A stretch of DNA of 64,000 bases, taken from assembly GCA_963783785.1 (NCBI GenBank), contig CAWAOQ010000003.1:1-64000 (forward strand), written 5' to 3'. The notes beneath the pieces are model-generated. The model was not told the DNA's origin, did no database searches, and worked only from the letters and a program-made list of their open reading frames with translations. The DNA comes from CADEEN01 sp963783785. Its GTDB lineage: Bacteria > Pseudomonadota > Gammaproteobacteria > Burkholderiales > Burkholderiaceae_C. The translations under genes were made by a program, and so were the position numbers. Shown piece after piece: positions 22,401 to 30,367 of this stretch (positions are counted from its first letter, which is position 1; each line of letters opens with the position of its first letter).

Positions 22401-22546
22401 GCTGGGTCATCGTCGGCGGCATGTCGCTCGGTACGGTGCTGACGATCTTCGTGGTGCCGACGGTCTACACCTGGTTCGCGCGCAAGGGCGTGCCGGGCGA
22501 GATCACCGAGCAGGCGATCGAAGAAATTCCGGTACCGGCGAAGTAG
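19469..22546 (+). CDS. RND efflux pump inner-membrane transporter
   Basis: 1025-residue proton-driven exporter of the AcrB/MdtB hydrophobe-amphiphile family. It has the twofold repeated layout: TM1 (RPVLASVMSLLIILVGLVSF), the first periplasmic loop with FKLEKNPDDAAADVRDRVSR, TM2-6 with the proton-relay aspartates D400/D401 in VVDDAIVVLEN, and the second half with SRRQIGWVIVGGMSLGTVLTI near the end. The length fits the family. Shine-Dalgarno GGGGAG precedes the ATG. No outer-membrane channel gene follows, so it must share one encoded elsewhere. No local regulator is present. Confidence 0.95.
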   Translation: MKLSDTSIRRPVLASVMSLLIILVGLVSFNRLSLREYPRIDEPVVTVNTVLTGASSEVIESQVTKPLEDSIAGIDGVDIITSISRAERSQISVRFKLEKNPDDAAADVRDRVSRVRGRLPDAVDEPVIAKVEADATPTIWLAFNSETLSPLEVTDLVNRIVKPRLQTVPGVADVQIGGDRKYAMRIWLDPDKLAAYRVTVQDVEDALRKQNLEVPSGRIESQQREFNVTTRTDLNTVAQFADIALRSSNNYTVHLRDVGRIEEGAASERSRVRLNGVPSVSTGVIRNATANPLEVSAGVRALMPQIQRDLPPSVTVVQANDNAVFIDRSVKSVYKTVAEAVVLVALVVFVFLRTLRASIIPLVTIPVSLVGAFALIALAGFTINTLTLLALVLAIGLVVDDAIVVLENIFRHIEEGFTPFQAALKGVREISFAVVAMTLTLTAVFAPLAFTPGRTGRLFAEFALTLAGAVLVSGFVALTLTPMMCSKLLRHNPAPNRFDRGMEMLLVAVTRVYTSALRGVLAHSWIVLLVMAGSAALSWWLFTNAKSELSPLEDRGTIIMPVRAPDGATLDFTARYLDAIDAIAATYPEFDRRFMFMGGGQVSTATVVLRTVDWDQRTRTTPELARSLLPRMNALPGVTAFPITPPSLGQGFRERPINFVIQTSDSYDNLARASQQLMAEMAKNPGFVQPDSDLQLNKPEIFMDVDRARAADMGVSVESVARTVETMLGGRAVTRYKRDADQYDVMVQTESRGRARPEDIDRLFVRGRNDTMVPLSSLVKVREAVSPRELNHFNQRRSVSITANLSPDYSLGQALTFLDQTAAKVLPQGYATELNGVSREFRSSSGALGLVFVLALLFIFLVLSAQFESFLDPFVILLSVPLSMVGALLALQWSGGTVNVYSQIGLITLVGLISKHGILIVEFSNQLRRQGLAIHEAVVTAASLRLRPILMTTSAMVLGALPLALASGAGAESRRQIGWVIVGGMSLGTVLTIFVVPTVYTWFARKGVPGEITEQAIEEIPVPAK

Positions 22547-22561
22547 TCGACGGGTTCCGCG

Positions 22562-23848
22562 TCAGACCAGTCCGTCGAACGGGATCACATCGACCTCGTC
22601 GCCGGCTGCGACGTTGCCTTGCGCATGGTGGAGGACCACCATGCCATTGGCGATGCTCATCGACGACAGGATGCCCGAGCCCTGGCTGCCGGTGATGGCC
22701 ACCTGCCAGCGGCCGTCCGCGCCACGGCTGACGATGCCGCGCTGGTACTCGGTGCGCCCGGGCTTCTTGCGCAGTGCCGTCGTGCACGCTGCGCGCAGCA
22801 ACGGCAGCGGCGCTGGCGTGGCACCGCTCATCGCCAGCAGGGCATCGCGCACGAAAGCGTAGAACGTGACCATCACCGCCACCGGGTTGCCGGGAAGGCC
22901 GAACAGGATGGCCTCGTGACCACGGTTGGCGATGCGGCCGATCGCCATCGGGCGCCCCGGCCTCATGGCGATGCGCCAGAACAGCACGTCGCCGAGGTCG
23001 GCCATGATCTGCTTGGTGTGGTCGGCCTCGCCGACACTGACGCCGCCCGAAGTGATCACCACATCGGCACTGGCTGCCGCCTCGCTGAACGCCGCGCGCA
23101 ACGCCGCCGGTTCGTCGCGCACGACGCCGAGGTCGAGCACCTCGCAGCCCAGCCGCTGCAGCATGCCCCAGAGGGTGTAGCGATTGCTGTCGTAGACACA
23201 GCCGGCGTCGAGCGGCTCGCCGATCGAGCGCAGCTCGTCGCCGGTGGAGAAGAAGGCCACGCGCAGGCGCCGGAACACCGGCACCTCGGCCTGGCCGAGC
23301 GACGCCAGCAGGCCCAGATCGGCCGGCCTGATGACGCGGCCAGCGCGCAACGCAGCGCTGCCGCGCGCCAGGTCTTCGCCGGCCAGGCGCCGGTTGTCAC
23401 CGCGGCGCACCGCGCCGGCGGGGATGCGCACGGCAGCACCTTCGATCCGGGTGAACTCTTGCGGCACGACGGTGTCGAGGCCGGGCGGCATCACGGCGCC
23501 GGTCATGATGCGCAGGCAGTGGCCCGGTGGCACCGGTCCGTCGAAGGCCTGGCCAGCGAAGCCGGTGCCGGCGATCGCAAGCACGGTGTCGCCGTCAGTC
23601 GCGATTTCACCGCCGCGCAACGCAAAGCCGTCCATCGCCGAGTTGTCGTGCGCGGGTACGTCGATGTTCGAGACGACGTCTCGCGCCAATACACGGCCGA
23701 GGCTCGTGCGCAGCGCCACGCTCTCCACCGCCTGGACGCGCGGCACCAGGCGGGCGATGAAGTCCTGGGCCGTGTCCACAGGCAGGGCGTCCGGGTCGTA
23801 ACCCGAGACACAGGAGGCAATTTGCGCGAGGGTCTGCGGCATGGTCAT
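22562..23848 (-). CDS. moeA: Molybdopterin molybdenumtransferase MoeA (copy 1)
   Basis: 428-residue enzyme inserting molybdate into adenylylated molybdopterin. It shows VDTAQDFIARLV, then DVPAHDNSAMDGFAL, GHCLRIMTGAVMPPGLDTVV, VAFFSTGDEL, YDSNRYTL, and the MoCF-fold motif ITSGGVSVGEADH, followed by LFGLPGNPVAVMVTF. The ATG at 23848 overlaps the stop of the acetyltransferase gene by four bases (ATGA); a second ATG two codons on is possible. Forms the end of a minus-strand cluster moaA-mobA-GNAT-moeA. A second MoeA is encoded at 37171. Confidence 0.95.
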   Translation of the reverse strand: MTMPQTLAQIASCVSGYDPDALPVDTAQDFIARLVPRVQAVESVALRTSLGRVLARDVVSNIDVPAHDNSAMDGFALRGGEIATDGDTVLAIAGTGFAGQAFDGPVPPGHCLRIMTGAVMPPGLDTVVPQEFTRIEGAAVRIPAGAVRRGDNRRLAGEDLARGSAALRAGRVIRPADLGLLASLGQAEVPVFRRLRVAFFSTGDELRSIGEPLDAGCVYDSNRYTLWGMLQRLGCEVLDLGVVRDEPAALRAAFSEAAASADVVITSGGVSVGEADHTKQIMADLGDVLFWRIAMRPGRPMAIGRIANRGHEAILFGLPGNPVAVMVTFYAFVRDALLAMSGATPAPLPLLRAACTTALRKKPGRTEYQRGIVSRGADGRWQVAITGSQGSGILSSMSIANGMVVLHHAQGNVAAGDEVDVIPFDGLV

Positions 23849-24375
23849 CGCAAGTTCAGCTGCATCAGGTGCTTGTCGAGGAAGCGGCCGCCGACGCAAA
23901 CGGCGCGCGGCAGCGTGCCGTAGCGCGTGAAGCCGGCGCCTTCGTAGAGGCGCACGGCGGCAGCGTTGCCTGCCGTGACGCTGAGCGTCAGTTGCTCGAG
24001 CTCGTCATCGGCGCTGGCGCGTGCGACCAGGGCGTCGAGCAGTGCACGACCCACTCCCTGGCGCTGCTGGTCACTCGCCACCATCGTGCCGATGACATGG
24101 CCGATGTGGCGCACCTTGCTGCGCGGATCGCGTTCACAGGTGATCGCGCCGACCAGACGGTCGCCGCGCCAGGCGCCAAGGGTGAAGCTGCCATCCGTGC
24201 TGCCATCGCCGCCGAGGCGGCCGCGGTAGCTTTGCGCGGTGCGCTGGGCCTCGGTGGCGGCATCGGAGGTGAATGCTTCCTCGTGACGGGCCAGCGCGTG
24301 ATCTCGGAGCGCCTTGTATGCGTCGAGGTCGTGCTCGCCCAGCACACGGACCTGCAGTTCAGGCAGCGGAGGCAT
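23845..24375 (-). CDS. GNAT family N-acetyltransferase
   Basis: 176-residue acetyl-CoA-dependent acetyltransferase. The acetyl-CoA site is IGTMVASDQQRQGVGRALLDAL, and the final part (LSVTAGNAAAVRLYEGAGF) is the typical C-terminal GNAT block. Start chosen at 24375 (MPPLPELQVRVLGEHDLDAY), overlapping the end of mobA by 17 bases. Its place between mobA and moeA suggests co-expression with molybdenum cofactor genes, but the substrate cannot be told from sequence. Confidence 0.88.
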   Translation of the reverse strand: MPPLPELQVRVLGEHDLDAYKALRDHALARHEEAFTSDAATEAQRTAQSYRGRLGGDGSTDGSFTLGAWRGDRLVGAITCERDPRSKVRHIGHVIGTMVASDQQRQGVGRALLDALVARASADDELEQLTLSVTAGNAAAVRLYEGAGFTRYGTLPRAVCVGGRFLDKHLMQLNLR

Positions 24376-24970
24376 GCGGCGCCTGGAGCTGGGCCAGTTC
24401 GGCGGGCGTGTTGGCGTTGACGAACGCACTCGCGTCGGCGAAGCGCACGGCAGCGACGCGGTGCTGCGCAAACCAGGCATCGATCTTGCGCCCGCCGGCC
24501 TGGATGAAGGCGACCAGGCTCTCGGCCAGTTCGCTGCGCATCAGGCAGAACACGGGATGTGGCTGATCGCGGTCGCCTTCGACGGTGACGGCGTAGGCCA
24601 GTTCGGCTTTCTCTGCCTCGAGCGCCGCGGCCAGCCGCGCGGCCAGATCCTCGGGGAAGTTGGGCGTGTCGCAGGGCACGGTCAGCATCAACGGGGTCTC
24701 GCAATGCTCGAGCCCGGCCAGGAAGCCCGCCAGCGGCCCGGCGAAGTCGTCGACCGGATCGGGCCACACCGGCGCGCCGAACGACTCGTATGCGCCCAGG
24801 TTGCGGTTGGCGTTGATCATCACGTGGCCGACCTGCGGCCCCAGTCGCAGCAAGGCATGCAGCGCCAGCGGCACGCCGCGATGGTTCTGCAGGCCCTTGT
24901 CGACCCCGCCCATGCGGCTGCCGCGGCCGCCGGCCAGGATCAGGCCGGTGATGTCTTCACGCGCTTGCAT
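24359..24970 (-). CDS. mobA: Molybdenum cofactor guanylyltransferase MobA
   Basis: 203-residue enzyme transferring GMP to molybdenum cofactor, giving the bis-MGD form used by DMSO-reductase-family enzymes. The nucleotide-binding start LILAGGRGSRMGGVDKGL is diagnostic; VWPDPVDDFAGPLAG and LTVPCDTPNFPEDLA follow as in the family. Length is typical. It is three bases from the stop of moaA and overlaps the acetyltransferase start, so it is part of one transcription unit. Confidence 0.95.
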   Translation of the reverse strand: MQAREDITGLILAGGRGSRMGGVDKGLQNHRGVPLALHALLRLGPQVGHVMINANRNLGAYESFGAPVWPDPVDDFAGPLAGFLAGLEHCETPLMLTVPCDTPNFPEDLAARLAAALEAEKAELAYAVTVEGDRDQPHPVFCLMRSELAESLVAFIQAGGRKIDAWFAQHRVAAVRFADASAFVNANTPAELAQLQAPHASAA

Positions 24971-24973
24971 GCC

Positions 24974-26117
24974 TCATCCTCCGATGTAGTGCATCTCGAC
25001 CTTGCGCTCGCCGCTGCCGGACTGCGCGATGCCGCGGCCGCGGAGTTCGGAGTAGCGGTCGTTGCGGCCGGTCCAGACCTCGGCGATGGCACCACTGAGT
25101 TGCTCGTCGGTCGCACCGGCATCGCGCAGCAGGTGGCGCAGGTCGTGGCCCTGGCTGGCGAACAGGCACAGGTACATCCGGCCCTCGGTGGACAGCCGGG
25201 CGCGGTTGCAATCGCGGCAGAAGGCCTGCGTCACGCTGGAGATCACGCCGACTTCGCCGCGGCCGTCGAGATAGCGCCAGCGCGCGGCGGTTTCGCCGGC
25301 GACCTGCGCCTGCAGTGGTTCAAGCGGAAACACCGCATCGAGGTGTTCGATCACCTTGGCCGACGGCAGCACGTGGTCCATGCGCCAGCCGTTGGTGCTG
25401 CCGACGTCCATGTACTCGATGAAGCGCAGTACCACGCGGCCGTCATGGCGCTCGCGGAAGTGGCGGGCCATCGGCACGATCTCGGTGTCGTTGGTGCCGC
25501 GCTTGACGACCATGTTGACCTTGATCGGACCGAGGCCGGCAGCCAGCGCCGCGTCGATGCCCGCCAGCACATCGGCCACCGGAAAGTCGACGTCGTTCAT
25601 GCGCCGGAAGATCGCGTCGTCCAGCGCGTCGAGGCTGACCGTGATCCGCTTGAGGCCCGCGTCGGCCAGTGCCTGGGCCTTGCGCACCAGCAGCGAGCCG
25701 TTGGTGGTGAGGGTCAGGTCGAGCGGTTCGCCTGCGGGCGTGCGCAGCGTGGCCAGTTGCTCGACCAGGTTCTCGAGGTGCCGCCGCAGCAGTGGCTCAC
25801 CGCCGGTCAGCCGGATCTTGCGCACGCCATGGGCGACGAACAGGCGCGACAGCCGCGTGATCTCCTCGAAACTCAGCAGCGACGAGTGCGGCAGAAAGGC
25901 GTAGTCGCGGTCGAACACTTCCTTGGGCATGCAGTAGCTGCAGCGGAAGTTGCAGCGGTCGGTGACCGAGATGCGCAGATCGCGCAAGGGCCTGCCGAGG
26001 GCGTCGGTGAGCAGGCCGTTGGCTGGCCGCAGCGTCGTGGGGATTGCCGGAACCGATGCGCGGTAGCGCAGATCGGCAATCGGGATGGTGCTCGGGGTGG
26101 ATCGATGCTTCGCCCAT
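24974..26117 (-). CDS. moaA: GTP 3',8-cyclase MoaA (first step of molybdopterin synthesis); start uncertain
   Basis: Radical SAM enzyme converting GTP to the precursor of cPMP. The N-terminal 4Fe-4S motif is RCNFRCSYC in the block LRISVTDRCNFRCSYCMPKEVF, and the C-terminal cluster cysteines are in FCRDCNRARL and MYLCLF; the protein ends in the required Gly-Gly. The main frame has no good start codon near the expected position. An ATG at 26117 lies one frame over, so a single-base error between about 26117 and 26060 is likely; I use that ATG as a working start. First gene of the moaA-mobA-GNAT-moeA group. Confidence 0.92.
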
Positions 26118-26138
26118 GCGGCGATTGTGCCGCGGGCG

Positions 26139-26750
26139 TCAGGACCCGCCGGCTGGCAGGGATGATTCGCCCCGGTTGATCGTCGCTGCGGCTGCAGCGC
26201 GACGTGCGCCGGTGAAGCGTTGGGACCAGTAGGCATAGCGCATGTCTTCGATGCGTACCTCGCTGCCGCTGCGCGGTGAGTGGATGAACTTGCCGTCGCC
26301 GATGTAGATGCCGACATGCGAGAAGGTTCGCTTGAGGGTGTTGAAGAACACCAGGTCGCCCGGCCGCAGTTCGTTGCGGGCCACGTCGACCAGGCCGCTG
26401 GCGCTGGCCTGGTCGTCGACCCGCCGCGGCAGCACCAGGCCCAGGGTCAGCTCGAAGATGTGGCGCGTGAAGCCGCTGCAGTCGAAGCCCTCGTCGGCGC
26501 TGTTGCCGCCGCGGCGATACGGCACGCCCAGGAAGTTCATCGCCGCGATCACCGCTTCGGCGGTACGGTCGCGCATGGTGCCGATCAGCGTCGGGCGATC
26601 AGCGACCGGCAACAGGTCGCGTTCTGCGAGCAGCGTGGCGATCGGGTCGGATGGCGCCTCGGGCGCGGCCATCGCCGCGCCGCATCCGGCCGCGAGCGCG
26701 GCCAGCACCACGGCACGGCGCATGCGCTGAAGATCAACGATGGTCGTCAT
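26139..26750 (-). CDS. NlpC/P60 family cell-wall endopeptidase
   Basis: 203-residue secreted hydrolase cutting peptidoglycan stem peptides. A signal peptide (MRRAVVLAALAAGCGAAMA, from about residue 10) precedes the domain. The catalytic triad motifs are visible: cysteine in DEGFDCSGFTRHIF, histidine in FSHVGIYIGDGKFIHSPRSG. Single NlpC/P60 domain, similar to Spr/NlpC-type enzymes. I chose the start at 26750; a longer open frame to 26828 adds residues in front of the signal peptide and is unlikely. Divergent from prpE. Confidence 0.9.
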   Translation of the reverse strand: MTTIVDLQRMRRAVVLAALAAGCGAAMAAPEAPSDPIATLLAERDLLPVADRPTLIGTMRDRTAEAVIAAMNFLGVPYRRGGNSADEGFDCSGFTRHIFELTLGLVLPRRVDDQASASGLVDVARNELRPGDLVFFNTLKRTFSHVGIYIGDGKFIHSPRSGSEVRIEDMRYAYWSQRFTGARRAAAAATINRGESSLPAGGS

Positions 26751-26964
26751 CAGATCGGGCAGCATGGCCCCGAGGGTACCACGCAGCTCAGACAGGTCAG
26801 TGGGAGAAACCCGTTGATTTTCAATCACTTGTGATGGATATCGCAGGCGAAATCGAGGTTTGGTGCGTCAGGGCCTTGTCAGTCCGGGCGCCTGCAATCA
26901 CGCCACGCCGGTTCGCCGCGAGGCATCATCGGTGCGGGTCGCAAAACATCTGGAGACACGCCGC

Positions 26965-28854
26965 ATGAACTACGCTGACTTCCATCGCCGCTCGCTCGAA
27001 GACCGCGACGCCTTCTGGGCCGAGCAGGCCCAGCTGATCGACTGGCAGGCGCCGTTCACGCAGGTCTGCGATTACAGCAACCCGCCGTTCGCACGCTGGT
27101 TCGTCGGTGGCACGACCAACCTGTGCCACAACGCGGTCGACCGCCATGCCGCCACGCACCCGGACCGCAACGCGCTGATCTGGGTCTCGACCGAAGTCGA
27201 CAAGGAAATCATCTACACCTTCGCGCAGTTGAAGGCCGAGGTCGAGCGCATGGCCGCCTGCCTGCAGGCGCTGGGCGTCAAGCGAGGAGACCGCGTGCTG
27301 GTCTACATGCCGATGATCCCGGAGGCGGCCTTCGCGATGCTGGCATGCACCCGCATCGGTGCGCTGCATTCGGTGGTCTTCGGCGGCTTCGCCAGCGTCA
27401 GCCTGGCCAGCCGCATCGACGATGCCGAGCCGACCGTCATCGTCAGCGCCGACGCCGGCAGCCGTGGCGGCAAGGTGGTGCCCTACAAGGGGCTGCTCGA
27501 CGAGGCGATCCGGCTGGCGGCGCACAAGCCCGCCAAGGTGCTGATGGTCGACCGCGGCCTCAGCCCGATGCCGATGACCGCTGGCCGCGACGTCGACTAC
27601 GGCGCATTGCGTGCACAGCACCTGCAGGCGAAGGTGCCATGCGTGTGGGTCGACGCCACGCACCCGAGCTACACGCTCTACACCAGCGGCACCACCGGCA
27701 AGCCCAAGGGTGTGCAGCGCGACACCGGTGGCTACGCGGTGGCCCTGGCGTCGAGCATGAAGAACATCTACCTCGGCAATGCCGGCGAGACGTACTTCTC
27801 CACCAGCGACATCGGCTGGGTGGTCGGCCACAGCTACATCGTCTATGGCCCGCTGATTGCCGGCATGGCGTCGATCATGTACGAGGGCCTGCCGATCCGC
27901 CCCGATGCGGCGATCTGGTGGAGCCTGGTCGAGAAGTACAAGGTCACCTCGATGTTCAGCGCACCCACCGCAGTGCGCGTGCTGAAGAAGCAGGATCCGG
28001 CGGCGTTGTCTCGGCACGACCTGAGTTCGCTGCGAGCCCTGTTTCTGGCTGGCGAGCCGCTCGACGAGCCGACCGCCAAGTGGATCGCCGGCGCGCTCGG
28101 CAAGCCGATCATCGACAACTACTGGCAGACCGAGACCGGCTGGCCGATCCTTGGCCTGTGCAATGGCGTCGAGCGCGCGACCAGCAAGTTCGGCTCACCC
28201 GGCAAGGCGGTCTACGGCTACGACGTCAAGCTGATCGACGAGGGCACCGGCGAGGAACTCAAGGGCGCCCACCAGAAGGGCGTGGTTGTCATCGAAGGTC
28301 CGTTGCCCCCCGGCTGCATGCAGACCGTGTGGCGCGACGACGCCCGCTTCGTCAAGACCTACTGGAGCACGATTCCCGGCCGGCAGGTCTACAACACCTT
28401 CGATTGGGGCATCCGCGACGAGGACGGCTACTTCTTCATTCTTGGCCGTACCGACGACGTGATCAACGTCGCCGGGCACCGTCTGGGCACGCGTGAGATC
28501 GAGGAAAGCATCTCGAGCCATCCGAACGTGGCCGAGGTGGCGGTGGTCGGCGTGGCCGACCAGCTCAAGGGTCAGGTCGCGATGGCTTTCGCGGTATTGA
28601 AGGACGCCTCGCGCATTGGCACCGATGCCGAGGCCTTGAAGCTCGAAGGCGAGATCATGAAGGTCGTCGACGACCAACTCGGTGCCGTGGCGCGGCCGGC
28701 ACGCGTTCGTTTCGTCACCGTGCTGCCGAAAACCCGCTCGGGCAAGCTGTTGCGCCGTGCGATACAGGCGGTGTGCGAGGGCCGCGACCCGGGCGACCTG
28801 ACGACGATCGAAGATCCGGCGGCCCTGCAGCAACTCAAGGATCTGCTCTCCTGA
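26965..28854 (+). CDS. prpE: Propionyl-CoA synthetase-type acyl-CoA ligase
   Basis: 629-residue AMP-forming enzyme of the acetyl/propionyl-CoA synthetase group. The signature YTSGTTGKPKGVQRDTGG is typical of PrpE (acetyl-CoA synthetases usually read differently after KGV). Other blocks: NYWQTETGWPI, GYFFILGRTDDVINVAGHRLGTREIEE, and the C-terminal acetylatable lysine in PKTRSGKLLRRAI. Start at 26965, preceded by GGAGA. No other methylcitrate-pathway gene is nearby. Confidence 0.93.
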   Translation: MNYADFHRRSLEDRDAFWAEQAQLIDWQAPFTQVCDYSNPPFARWFVGGTTNLCHNAVDRHAATHPDRNALIWVSTEVDKEIIYTFAQLKAEVERMAACLQALGVKRGDRVLVYMPMIPEAAFAMLACTRIGALHSVVFGGFASVSLASRIDDAEPTVIVSADAGSRGGKVVPYKGLLDEAIRLAAHKPAKVLMVDRGLSPMPMTAGRDVDYGALRAQHLQAKVPCVWVDATHPSYTLYTSGTTGKPKGVQRDTGGYAVALASSMKNIYLGNAGETYFSTSDIGWVVGHSYIVYGPLIAGMASIMYEGLPIRPDAAIWWSLVEKYKVTSMFSAPTAVRVLKKQDPAALSRHDLSSLRALFLAGEPLDEPTAKWIAGALGKPIIDNYWQTETGWPILGLCNGVERATSKFGSPGKAVYGYDVKLIDEGTGEELKGAHQKGVVVIEGPLPPGCMQTVWRDDARFVKTYWSTIPGRQVYNTFDWGIRDEDGYFFILGRTDDVINVAGHRLGTREIEESISSHPNVAEVAVVGVADQLKGQVAMAFAVLKDASRIGTDAEALKLEGEIMKVVDDQLGAVARPARVRFVTVLPKTRSGKLLRRAIQAVCEGRDPGDLTTIEDPAALQQLKDLLS

Positions 28855-28973
28855 CTCCGAGCCTGCCCCGGGCCCTGGGCGGGCCACGCGCGTCTGCAGC
28901 ATCGTCCACGCCGCCCGCGTCGTCGCAGCGCCCGGCTGCGGGTGCGGGCGTTCGTGCGGGTTCGACAAAGCCG

Positions 28974-29867
28974 CTGGCATCGCTTCGCGCAGTCGCGACC
29001 GCGCTGCTGGTGGCGGCGGTGGGCACCGCACAGGGACAAGTTGCGGGCTGGAGCCCGTTCGTCTCCGTGACGGCCGTCTCTCAAGGCGACGGCGCGCTCG
29101 ACGGCGGCGGCAGCTACGATGCCCGGACTGGGATCGTGCGCGTGGGCCTGCTCGGCAGCTTGGGCGGGGGCCACCGTGGCGGGGTGACGCTCAACTTCGA
29201 CCACACCGATTACTCGTTCGCCAGCCCGGCGGCGTTTGGCGGGCTCGCGCCGTGGACCAGCGTGCAGCGCTACGGTGTCGCGGCGCCGTTCTCGTTCGCA
29301 TTGGGCGACGGTTGGAGCGTCGGCTTCGCGCCGTCGGTCGACTGGATGCACGAGACGGGTGCCGTTACCGACGAGTCGCTCACCTGGGGGGCCATCGCCA
29401 CGGCGACATGGCGTTTCGGCGATGGCAACCGGCTCGGCTTTGGCGTCGGTGTGTTCGATCGTCTGGAGGAGACGAGCGTCTTCCCGCTGCTGATCGTCGA
29501 CTGGACACTCTCCGACCGCTGGCGCTTGGTGAACCCGCTGCCGGCGGGCCCGACTGGCCCGGCCGGGCTGGAACTCGACTACCGTTTCGACGGCGGATGG
29601 AATCTCGGGCTGGGGGCGGCTTGGCGAACGACGCGGTTCCGGTTGAGCGACAGCGGCCGAGTCGCCAACGGCATCGGCGAGGAGCGGGGCGCCCCGGTCT
29701 TTCTGCGCGGGACGCGCCACTTCGGCGAGCGTGCGACGCTGAACATCTATGCGGGGTTGGTCGCAGCCGGCCAATTGCGCATCGCGGATTCGTCCGGCAA
29801 GCAACTGCGCCAAGTCGACGTCGGTCGGGCGCCGCTCCTCGGCGCCACGTTCTCGGCGCGCTTCTGA
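28974..29867 (+). CDS. Outer-membrane beta-barrel protein, DUF6268-like; start codon unclear
   Basis: The mature part alternates hydrophobic and polar residues as in porin-like barrels and ends in phenylalanine (GATFSARF), the usual outer-membrane insertion signature. A signal-like stretch LRAVATALLVAAVGTAQGQ lies at the beginning. The segment VFPLLIVDWTLSDRWRLVNP, then GLELDYRFDGGWNLGLGAAWRTTRFRL, resembles the DUF6268 barrel family. The open frame has no ATG or GTG between the end of prpE and the signal peptide; 28974 (CTG) is only a working start, and a frame error upstream is likely. Function unknown. Confidence 0.6.
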   Translation: MASLRAVATALLVAAVGTAQGQVAGWSPFVSVTAVSQGDGALDGGGSYDARTGIVRVGLLGSLGGGHRGGVTLNFDHTDYSFASPAAFGGLAPWTSVQRYGVAAPFSFALGDGWSVGFAPSVDWMHETGAVTDESLTWGAIATATWRFGDGNRLGFGVGVFDRLEETSVFPLLIVDWTLSDRWRLVNPLPAGPTGPAGLELDYRFDGGWNLGLGAAWRTTRFRLSDSGRVANGIGEERGAPVFLRGTRHFGERATLNIYAGLVAAGQLRIADSSGKQLRQVDVGRAPLLGATFSARF

Positions 29868-29980
29868 GGCGGTCGGGACCGTCGAGCGGCGACCGATGCG
29901 CTATCTTCTCGGGGTTCCGATCCCCCGACGACCTTTGCCCGCCTGCGCGCCGCAGCGTCAACTTGAATGGAGTGCATCAC

Positions 29981-30337
29981 GTGACTCGAGGACAGTATCT
30001 GCTGGGCATGGCCCTCGTCGCCTTGTCGCTGGGCGGTTGCGTCGCCTATGAACCCGTGCCGGTGGTCGCGCCACAGCCGAGTCCGCAACAGCGGTTCGAT
30101 CGGGCCTGGGACGCGGCGGTCGCTGCGATGGTCGAGCAGGGCGTCACCATCACGGCACAGGATCGGGGCGCGGGCGTGATCCGCGGCCACCGCGAAGGCG
30201 TCAGCGTGACCGCCACCGTCCAGACGCAGGCCGACGGCAACGTGCAGGTGAGTTTCGAGACGGCCCGCGCGGGCGACAAGGAACCCGGACTCGCCAAGCG
30301 CCTGTCGGAGAGCTTCACGCGCCGGGTCGGGCGCTGA
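29981..30337 (+). CDS. Small lipoprotein of unknown function
   Basis: 118-residue protein with a lipoprotein signal (MALVALSLGGC, lipobox cysteine at about residue 20) followed by a proline-rich stretch and a compact domain with alternating strands (GVTITAQDRGAGVIRGHREGVSVTATVQ). The pattern of an early helix (FDRAWDAAVAAMVEQG) and hydrophobic strands is common in small periplasmic lipoproteins, but I cannot name the family. GTG start, with TGGAG nine bases upstream. Lies 113 bp after the barrel gene, same strand. Confidence 0.75.
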   Translation: MTRGQYLLGMALVALSLGGCVAYEPVPVVAPQPSPQQRFDRAWDAAVAAMVEQGVTITAQDRGAGVIRGHREGVSVTATVQTQADGNVQVSFETARAGDKEPGLAKRLSESFTRRVGR

Positions 30338-30367
30338 CGCGGCTGCCTGCTGCGGGCAGTTCCCGGT

